From Chloroflexota bacterium (GTDB taxonomy: Bacteria > Chloroflexota > Dehalococcoidia > DSTF01 > RBG-16-68-14): 6,242 nt of DNA. A model generated the notes under the pieces. It was not told the DNA's origin. It saw nothing but the letters and a program-made list of their open reading frames with translations, and searched no databases. The stretch lies in contig JACZTE010000065.1 in NCBI GenBank assembly GCA_022573935.1, positions 1 to 6,242 on the forward strand. The letters run 5' to 3'. Positions within the stretch are counted from its first letter, which is position 1; every line of letters begins with the position of its first letter. A program made the translations under genes and the position numbers. Below, in pieces: positions 1 through 5,000 of this stretch.

Positions 1-102
1 TTATAGGAAGGGCCCGGCGGCATCCCGCAATATTACGTGGTACGGTTGTCCGGTGATCGGGGCCGCTAGGCGCGAAGTATCTGATGCGAAGTATCGAATT
101 CC
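1..102. other. Non-coding stretch downstream of sucD
   Basis: I see no gene in this segment on either strand and no convincing rho-independent terminator for the leftward sucCD unit. The only structure is a 10-bp direct repeat, GCGAAGTATC, at 72-81 and 86-95 (period 14 bp), too short to interpret. The next gene to the left lies outside the window. Confidence 0.5.
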
Positions 103-966
103 TTACAGTAGCTTAGCCAACGTCGCGCCCATCTCGGCGGGTGACGGGGAGACGGCGATGCCGGCTGCTTCGAGCGCGGCTACTTTTTCGGCGGCCGTAC
201 CCTTGCCGCCCGAGATGATCGCGCCGGCGTGACCCATGCGGCGGCCCGGAGGCGCGGTGCGTCCGGCGATGAACGCGGCAACCGGTTTTTTCACGCGCTC
301 TTTGACGAAGGCGGCGGCTTCTTCTTCCGCCGTCCCGCCGATTTCGCCGATCATCAGAATGGCATGGGTGTCGGGGTCGTCGTTGAACAGCTCGAGCGTA
401 TCGACGAAGCTGGTGCCGATAATCGGATCGCCGCCAATGCCGATACAGGTCGATTGCCCGAGGCCGAGCGGCGTCAACTGGCCGACCGCTTCGTAGGTCA
501 GCGTGCCCGAGCGCGAGACGACGCCCACGTTGCCCTGCTTATGGATATAGCCGGGCATGATGCCGAGCTTCGACTTGCCGGGCGAGATGATCCCCGGGCA
601 ATTCGGCCCGATCAGCCTGGTTTTGCTTCCCCGCAGCCGGTAGCTGACCTTAACCAGGTCCTGCACCGGGATGCCTTCGGTGATGCAAACAACGAGTTCG
701 ATACCGGCCTCGGCAGCCTCAAGAATGGCATCGGCCGCCCCCGAGGCCGGCACGAAAACGATCGAGGCGGTTGGCTGAACCGCGCCGACGGCTTCTTGCA
801 CCGTGTTGAAGACCGGCAGACCAAGCTGTTCACTGCCGCCCTTGCCGGGACGAATGCCGCCGACAATCTTGGCGCCGTAGTCGATACACTGCCGGGCGTG
901 AAACGAACCGGCTTTGCCGAAGCCCTGGACGATGATGCGCGTATTTTCGTCTAAGAGGATGCTCAT
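103..966 (-). CDS. sucD: Succinyl-CoA ligase (ADP/GDP-forming), alpha subunit SucD
   Basis: This is the alpha subunit of succinyl-CoA synthetase, which with SucC interconverts succinyl-CoA and succinate with formation of ATP or GTP in the cytosolic TCA cycle. The 287-residue product aligns end to end with the family (E. coli about 289). It has an N-terminal CoA-binding Rossmann domain, the [12 protein letters not shown] stretch (residues 119-130), [12 protein letters not shown] (149-160), GIGGDP (176-181), and the phosphohistidine loop RMGHAGAI with the active-site His at 246. The start ATG at 966 gives the canonical MSIL-DENT N-terminus and overlaps the end of sucC by 4 bp, which indicates translational coupling. 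One oddity: the glycine-rich CoA-phosphate loop, normally GFTGxxGTFH, reads GFGKAGSFH (15-23), one residue shorter, with the frame intact on both sides. Identity is certain; only the effect of the short loop is open. Confidence 0.97.
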   Translation of the reverse strand: MSILLDENTRIIVQGFGKAGSFHARQCIDYGAKIVGGIRPGKGGSEQLGLPVFNTVQEAVGAVQPTASIVFVPASGAADAILEAAEAGIELVVCITEGIPVQDLVKVSYRLRGSKTRLIGPNCPGIISPGKSKLGIMPGYIHKQGNVGVVSRSGTLTYEAVGQLTPLGLGQSTCIGIGGDPIIGTSFVDTLELFNDDPDTHAILMIGEIGGTAEEEAAAFVKERVKKPVAAFIAGRTAPPGRRMGHAGAIISGGKGTAAEKVAALEAAGIAVSPSPAEMGATLAKLL

Positions 967-2132
967 GCTGGACTCTGCTTGGCAAGCGCGACGACTTGCT
1001 CGGCGGCGGCCTTCATCTCGGGAGCGACGGTGAAATCGAGCCCAGAGTTTTTGAGAATCTCGCGACCTTTCTCTACATTGGTGCCCTCGAGACGAAGCAC
1101 GATCGGCACCCGGATCTCAAGCTCGCGAGCAGCGGCGACCACGCCCTCGGCCAGCACATCGACCCGCAGGATGCCCCCGAAGATGTTGATCAAGATCGCT
1201 TTCACGTTGGGGTCGGAGAGGATGATGCGGAAACCATTCTTGATCTGGTCCGCATTGGCTCCTCCGCCGACATCGAGAAAGTTCGCCGGGCTGCCGCCGG
1301 CATACTGGATGATATCCATCGTCGCCATGGCCAGGCCCGCGCCGTTGACCATGCAGCCGATACTGCCGTCGAGCTTGATGTAGTTCAGATTGTGAGCAGC
1401 AGCGTCGGTTTCGAGCGGGTCTTCCTCGTCGAGGTCGCGGTACTGGCCGAGAGCCTCGTGGCGAAACAGGCCGTTGTCGTCGAAGTCCATCTTGGCGTCG
1501 AGCGCCACGGCCCGCTCGCCGGTGGTAATGACGAAGGGATTGATCTCGAGCAGAGTCGCGTCGGTCGCCGCGTAGGCCTTCGATAGCGCCAGCATGGCGT
1601 CCACTGTCCCGGCAACGGCCGGTCCGGCGACATTCATGGCGTAAGCCAGGCGGCGCGCCTGATACGGCATCAGGCCAAGGCCGGGATCGATCGTTTCCTT
1701 GAGAATCAACTCCGGGGTCTTGGCCGCCACCTCTTCGATATCCATGCCGCCTTCGGAAGAGGCCATCAGCACGAGGCGTTCGAGCTTTCGGTCGAGCACG
1801 ATGCCGAGGTAGAGTTCGCGGCCGATGGGCAGAGTTTCCTCGACCAGCACGCGCTTCACTAGCCGGCCCTCGGGTCCGGTTTGATGGGTAACCAGCGTCA
1901 TGCCGAGGATCTGGCCGGCGAATTCCTCCGCGGCGCTGGCATCCTCGGCGAGCTTGACGCCGCCGCCCTTGCCGCGCCCGCCGGCGTGGATCTGGGCCTT
2001 AACCACGACCCGGCCGCCGAGTTCCTCGGCCACCTTGCGCGCCTCCCCGGCGCTAAAGACGACTTGACCACGGGGAACCGGGACACCATATTGCCGGAGA
2101 ATCTCCTTGGCTTGGTACTCGTGAATTTTCAT
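963..2132 (-). CDS. sucC: Succinyl-CoA ligase (ADP/GDP-forming), beta subunit SucC
   Basis: This is the nucleotide- and succinate-binding beta subunit of succinyl-CoA synthetase and the first gene of the leftward sucC-sucD unit. Its 389 residues match the usual length (E. coli 388). The N-terminus [12 protein letters not shown] is canonical. An ATP-grasp domain follows, with the glycine-rich [16 protein letters not shown] segment (47-62), EINPF (196-200) and LDAK (211-214); N198 and D212 correspond to the Mg-binding residues of the E. coli enzyme. The C-terminal CoA-ligase domain shows [12 protein letters not shown] (258-269), FLDVGGGA (285-292), INIFGGILR (315-323) and LRLEGTN (346-352). The start is fixed by the conserved N-terminus; a short AAGGTG lies close upstream (only 2 nt from ATG), so the ribosome site is tight. 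Whether it uses ADP or GDP cannot be decided from sequence alone. Confidence 0.97.
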   Translation of the reverse strand: MKIHEYQAKEILRQYGVPVPRGQVVFSAGEARKVAEELGGRVVVKAQIHAGGRGKGGGVKLAEDASAAEEFAGQILGMTLVTHQTGPEGRLVKRVLVEETLPIGRELYLGIVLDRKLERLVLMASSEGGMDIEEVAAKTPELILKETIDPGLGLMPYQARRLAYAMNVAGPAVAGTVDAMLALSKAYAATDATLLEINPFVITTGERAVALDAKMDFDDNGLFRHEALGQYRDLDEEDPLETDAAAHNLNYIKLDGSIGCMVNGAGLAMATMDIIQYAGGSPANFLDVGGGANADQIKNGFRIILSDPNVKAILINIFGGILRVDVLAEGVVAAARELEIRVPIVLRLEGTNVEKGREILKNSGLDFTVAPEMKAAAEQVVALAKQSPA

Positions 2133-2222
2133 GACACCTTAGCGGCGCGTGCTAGGATCGGGGGGGTAAAATCGGAGGGTAATTCTCAATAGTAGAGTAT
2201 CGGCGAAGGGGAAAGCAAACTG
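2133..2222. promoter_or_regulatory. Divergent sucC / trpD intergenic region
   Basis: These 90 bp separate the start codons of sucC (leftward) and trpD (rightward), so both promoters are expected here or inside the opposing 5' ends. I could not find a convincing paired -35/-10 box on either strand: TAGAGT at 2193-2198 is only a loose -10 candidate for trpD without a matching -35. AAGGGGAA at 2206-2213, 9 nt before the trpD ATG, is a plausible ribosome binding site. There is no leader peptide rich in Trp codons and no attenuator-like hairpin pair. Confidence 0.4.
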
Positions 2223-3248
2223 ATGGGCAAGCTGCTCGAAGCACTCCACAAAGTACATCGAAAAGAGCATCTGAGCGAGCAAGAATCCGCCGAGGTGATG
2301 AACGAAATTCTGCGCGGCGAGGCAACGCCGGTATCCATCGGCGCTCTGCTGGTCGCGCTAGGGATGAAGGGCGAAACCGCGGAGGAGATCGCCGGTTTCG
2401 CGCGGGCCATGCGTGAGCACGCCGCCCCGATTCCAACTCGGACGCCGGCGTCGGAGCTTGTCGATACCTGCGGCACGGGCGGCGACGGCTCGCGGACATT
2501 CAACATTTCGACTGCCAGCGCGATTGTTGTCGCCGGCGCGGGCGTGCGCGTCGCCAAGCACGGCAACCGCGCGATGACCAGCGCCTGCGGCAGCGCCGAC
2601 GTGCTCGAGGCGCTGGGCGCCAAGATCGACCTGCCGCCGGAAGGCGTCGCCGCCTGCATCGAGCAGGCCGGCTTCGGCTTCATGTTCGCGCAAGCCTTCC
2701 ACCCGGCGATGAAGTTCGCCGCCGGGCCTCGACGCGAGATCGGCGTGCGGACGGTCTTCAACATCCTCGGCCCGCTCACCAACCCGGCGGACGCGGAGCT
2801 GCGGCTGCTGGGCGTTGCCGACGCCGCGATGGCGGAGAAGATGGCCCAGGTGCTCGCTCGCCTCGGCACGAAGCACGCGCTGGTCGTCCACGGCGAGGAC
2901 GGCCTCGATGAGGTGAGCGTGAGCGCGAACACCCTGCTCTACGAGGTGAAGGACGGCCGGGTGACCAGCTCGACGCTCCAACCGGAGGACGTCGGCCTGC
3001 CCGTACACCTGCGTGACGCCGGCCGTGGCGGCTCGCCCGAGGAGAACGCGAAGGCGCTGCGCGGCGTGCTCGCAGGCGAGGTGGGGCCGCTGCGCGACTT
3101 CACGCTGATCAACAGCGCCGCCGCCCTCGTCGCCGCCGACCTGGCGTCGGACTTCCGCGAGGGGCTCTCGCTGGCGACGGAAGCTATCGACAGCGGCGCC
3201 GCCCGCGAGAAGCTGGAGGCGTTCGTGAGGATATCGAATGAGGTGTGA
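2223..3248 (+). CDS. trpD: Anthranilate phosphoribosyltransferase TrpD
   Basis: This enzyme transfers phosphoribosyl from PRPP to anthranilate, giving N-(5-phosphoribosyl)anthranilate, the second step of tryptophan synthesis from chorismate. The 341 residues equal the normal length of the stand-alone enzyme. An N-terminal helical domain (about 1-70) is followed by the nucleoside-phosphorylase-like domain with the PRPP loop GTGGDGS (84-90), NISTAS, KHGNRAMTSACGSADVLEALG (starting at 112), NILGPLTNP (180-188) and the Mg-binding DGLDE (226-230). There is no TrpG (glutaminase) fusion. The ATG at 2223 is favoured by AAGGGGAA 9 nt upstream and a family-typical N-terminus. It is the first trp gene of the operon. 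Its last codons (3213-3242) are repeated almost exactly at 3335-3364, in the spacer before trpC, so the 3' end has been rearranged, although the retained copy is complete. Confidence 0.97.
   Translation: MGKLLEALHKVHRKEHLSEQESAEVMNEILRGEATPVSIGALLVALGMKGETAEEIAGFARAMREHAAPIPTRTPASELVDTCGTGGDGSRTFNISTASAIVVAGAGVRVAKHGNRAMTSACGSADVLEALGAKIDLPPEGVAACIEQAGFGFMFAQAFHPAMKFAAGPRREIGVRTVFNILGPLTNPADAELRLLGVADAAMAEKMAQVLARLGTKHALVVHGEDGLDEVSVSANTLLYEVKDGRVTSSTLQPEDVGLPVHLRDAGRGGSPEENAKALRGVLAGEVGPLRDFTLINSAAALVAADLASDFREGLSLATEAIDSGAAREKLEAFVRISNEV
3213..3242 (+). repeat. 30-bp direct repeat, copy 1 (inside the trpD 3' end)
   Basis: This segment encodes the LEAFVRISNE end of TrpD. It recurs 122 bp downstream at 3335-3364 with a single mismatch (A at 3231, G at 3353). 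The offset is not a multiple of three. The pair brackets the spacer part that carries the first 31-bp REP-like element. Confidence 0.93.
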
Positions 3249-3273
3249 GAACAGCGACCGACCGCTAGAGCCA

Positions 3274-3304
3274 CCTCGTAGGGACAGACCTTCAGGTCTG
3301 TCCG
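3274..3304 (+). repeat. REP-like palindromic element, family A copy 1
   Basis: This is the first of four identical 31-bp copies in the window. It consists of CCTC, the tetranucleotide GTAG (3278-3281), then a perfect palindrome at 3282-3303 with 10-bp arms (GGACAGACCT and AGGTCTGTCC) around a TC centre. GTAG at the foot of a hairpin is the hallmark of REP sequences recognised by REP-associated tyrosine transposases, and such a transposase is encoded at about 5225-5630. This copy is in the trpD-trpC spacer. Confidence 0.9.
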
Positions 3305-3334
3305 CAGGGTTCTCTGGTCGCGTTCAGCGCCGGA

Positions 3335-3364
3335 CTGGAGGCGTTCGTGAGGGTATCGAATGAG
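3335..3364 (+). repeat. 30-bp direct repeat, copy 2 (trpD 3' end remnant)
   Basis: This is a 29/30 match to the trpD 3' end at 3213-3242, now in non-coding sequence. Read in the trpD frame it would give LEAFVRVSNE followed directly by TAG, and that TAG is part of the GTAG of the family B element starting at 3364. Either copy could be the older trpD end; the arrangement suggests duplication during insertion of the intervening 90 or so bp, or recombination between repeats. Confidence 0.92.
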
Positions 3365-3387
3365 TAGGGGCGACCATCTGGTCGCCC
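3364..3387 (+). repeat. REP-like palindromic element, family B
   Basis: GTAG (3364-3367) is followed at once by a perfect palindrome at 3368-3387 with 9-bp arms (GGGCGACCA and TGGTCGCCC) around a TC centre. The layout matches family A (GTAG, GG-initial arm, TC centre, shared GACC/GGTC inner parts) but the sequence differs, so it looks like a second REP family or a diverged relative. Confidence 0.8.
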
Positions 3388-3388
3388 A

Positions 3389-3408
3389 GGGCGGGCGGCT
3401 GCCCGCCC
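3389..3408 (+). repeat. GC-rich hairpin next to the family B element
   Basis: A perfect inverted repeat with 8-bp arms GGGCGGGC and GCCCGCCC around GGCT lies one base after family B, forming a hairpin doublet like the paired palindromes of BIMEs. There is no U-tract after it, so I do not call it an intrinsic terminator. It ends 5 nt before the trpC Shine-Dalgarno sequence. Confidence 0.75.
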
Positions 3409-3413
3409 CGACG

Positions 3414-3421
3414 GGAGGTGA
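3414..3421 (+). promoter_or_regulatory. Ribosome binding site of trpC (decides the start)
   Basis: GGAGGTGA is a near-perfect anti-16S match, 8 nt before the ATG at 3430. A possible GTG start at 3418 lies inside this sequence and is therefore unlikely to be used. Confidence 0.85.
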
Positions 3422-3429
3422 AGGCCAGC

Positions 3430-4275
3430 ATGAGTGAACAAACCACCGAGACCGGTACCATCCTCGACCGCATCGTCGCCGACAAGCGCGAGGAGCTGGA
3501 GCAGCGACTGCAGCAGGAGCCCATCGAGGCGCTCAAGCGTCGCATCGTCGAGCACGACCCGCAGTGGAGCCTGACGCAGGCGATCCTGGAGGGGCCGCGC
3601 GGGCCGCACAGCGGCGGCAAGCGCATCCAGCTTATCGCCGAGATCAAGAAGGCCTCGCCGTCCAAGGGCCGGCTCGTCTCCGTGCTGGAGCACCGGGCGA
3701 TGGCGCGCACCTACACCATCGGCGGCGCCGCCGGCATCTCCGTCGTCACCGAGCGCAAGCACTTCATGGGCGAGGTGCAGTTCATGCTGGACGTGCGCGT
3801 GAGCATGAAGGGCTACTACCCCGGCGGCCGGCCGTCCATCCTGCGCAAGGACTTCCTCTTCGACCCCTACCACCTGTGGGAGTCGCGCGCCTACGGCGCC
3901 GACGCCGTCCTGCTCATCGTCGCCATCCTCGAAGACGCCCAGCTTCGCGACCTGATCGGCCAGGCGCGGGAGCTGGAGATGGAGTCGCTGGTGGAGGTGC
4001 ACGACGAGGCGCAGGTGGAGCGCGCGCTCGCCGCGGGGGCCGACCTGATCGGTATCAACAACCGCGACCTGCGCACCTTCGAGGTGGACCTGGCGACGAC
4101 GGAGCGGCTGCGCCCGCTCGTCCCCGACGACAAGGTGGTGATCAGCGAGAGCGGCATCGCCACCCGCGCCGACGTGGAGCGGCTCGCCTCGTGCGGCGTC
4201 CACGCCGTCCTCGTCGGCGAGGCGCTGATCGTCTCCAACGACGTGCGCAACAAGATGCGGGACTTCCTGATATGA
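3430..4275 (+). CDS. trpC: Indole-3-glycerol phosphate synthase TrpC
   Basis: This TIM-barrel enzyme closes the indole ring: CdRP goes to indole-3-glycerol phosphate with loss of CO2 and water. The 281-residue product carries the family catalytic set in order: AEIKKASPSKG (E71, K73), LRKDF (K140), LVEVHD (E189), IGINNRDL (N210), VISESGI (E240, S241) and the phosphate-binding GVHAVLVGEALI near the C-terminus. It is a stand-alone TrpC, not fused to TrpF. I chose ATG 3430 over an upstream in-frame GTG at 3418 because a strong ribosome site, GGAGGTGA, covers the GTG. It is separated from trpD by a repeat-filled spacer of about 180 bp but overlaps trpF by ATGA, so TrpC and TrpF translation is probably coupled. 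It is somewhat longer than the usual 255-265 residues because of a longer N-terminal helix region and a small insertion before LRKDF. Confidence 0.97.
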   Translation: MSEQTTETGTILDRIVADKREELEQRLQQEPIEALKRRIVEHDPQWSLTQAILEGPRGPHSGGKRIQLIAEIKKASPSKGRLVSVLEHRAMARTYTIGGAAGISVVTERKHFMGEVQFMLDVRVSMKGYYPGGRPSILRKDFLFDPYHLWESRAYGADAVLLIVAILEDAQLRDLIGQARELEMESLVEVHDEAQVERALAAGADLIGINNRDLRTFEVDLATTERLRPLVPDDKVVISESGIATRADVERLASCGVHAVLVGEALIVSNDVRNKMRDFLI

Positions 4276-5000
4276 CCCGCGTCAAGATCTGCGGCTGCAT
4301 GCGCCCCGAGGACGCCCTCGCCGCGAAGGAGGCGGGCGCCGACTTCATCGGCCTCATGTTCGCGCCGGAGAGCCGTCGGCGGCTCTCGATCGAGCAGGCA
4401 CAGGCCGTCATCGCAGCGCTGGGCGCTCCCTCGCCTACAGCCCAACTCGAGCTAGACCGCGCCTTCGAGGGCGACGCCATCGCGTGGTTCCGCCACGGGG
4501 CGGAGGCGCTCGATCGGCTGCTGGCACGCAAACGGCCGCTGACCGTCGGCATCTTCGAAGACCAGACGCTGGACGAGGCGAACGCGATCGCCGACGAATG
4601 CGGCCTCGACCTGATCCAGCTCAGCGGCCGTCCTTCCAGGGAAGGATGGGCCGACTGCCTGCGCGCTAATCGACCGGTCATAAAGGCGGTCGAGCTGTCG
4701 CCCGGCGCCGCTAGCGACGGCATCATCGACGGCTTCGTGCCGGGAACAGCCGTCGCCTGCCTGCTCGATGGGAGCCGCGGCCGTGGCATCGAGGTCGACC
4801 GAGGCCAGGCCGCCGCCCTCGCAGCGCGACTGCCCGTCTGGCTCGCGGGCGGCCTTACGCCGGAGAACGTATCGGACGCCGTGCGCGAGGTACGGCCGTG
4901 GGCGGTCGACGTATCGAGCGGCGTGGAGACCGACGGCGCGAAGGACGCGGCGAAGATCCACGCCTTCGTACAGGCGGCGAAGGGTGCGGCTGTAGCATGA
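4272..5000 (+). CDS. trpF: Phosphoribosylanthranilate isomerase TrpF (divergent, long form)
   Basis: This enzyme performs the Amadori rearrangement of phosphoribosylanthranilate to CdRP, the substrate of TrpC. The N-terminus [15 protein letters not shown] holds the catalytic Cys7 in the KICG motif. [15 protein letters not shown] follows, then VGIFEDQ, LLDG with the probable catalytic Asp166, and the C-terminal [12 protein letters not shown] and [11 protein letters not shown] phosphate-binding segments. Two features are unusual. The protein is 242 residues against the usual 200-210, owing to an insertion of about 25-30 residues between L50 and V92 (includes [19 protein letters not shown]). The GGTG-xxFDW loop after the Asp is shortened and reads SRGRGIEVD (168-176), and the usual QLHG is QLSG (S118). 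The start overlaps the trpC stop by ATGA; the stop overlaps the next ATG the same way. I am confident of the family, less so that activity is normal. Confidence 0.93.
   Translation: MTRVKICGCMRPEDALAAKEAGADFIGLMFAPESRRRLSIEQAQAVIAALGAPSPTAQLELDRAFEGDAIAWFRHGAEALDRLLARKRPLTVGIFEDQTLDEANAIADECGLDLIQLSGRPSREGWADCLRANRPVIKAVELSPGAASDGIIDGFVPGTAVACLLDGSRGRGIEVDRGQAAALAARLPVWLAGGLTPENVSDAVREVRPWAVDVSSGVETDGAKDAAKIHAFVQAAKGAAVA

Noticed and set aside
229..954. Long plus-strand open frame opposite sucD
   Set aside because: It is the antisense shadow of a fully conserved SucD; its translation is arginine/aspartate-rich and resembles no family.
996..1586. Plus-strand open frames opposite sucC
   Set aside because: They are GC-driven shadows of SucC, whose motifs cover the whole interval on the minus strand.
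3274..3410. CRISPR array or rho-independent terminators
   Set aside because: The repeats are dispersed, in both orientations and not regularly spaced, so not CRISPR; none of the hairpins is followed by a T-run.
3418..3429. GTG start four codons upstream of the chosen trpC ATG
   Set aside because: The GTG sits inside the Shine-Dalgarno sequence GGAGGTGA, which is correctly spaced for the ATG at 3430.
3292..4203. Minus-strand frame of about 300 codons opposite trpC
   Set aside because: The opposite strand holds a TrpC with all catalytic motifs; the shadow is His/Leu/Asp-rich low-complexity sequence without motifs.
3564..4271. N-terminal extension of trpF through the trpC region
   Set aside because: The frame is open by chance inside trpC and gives Arg/Pro/Ala low-complexity sequence; the KICG N-terminus and the ATGA overlap fix the start at 4272.
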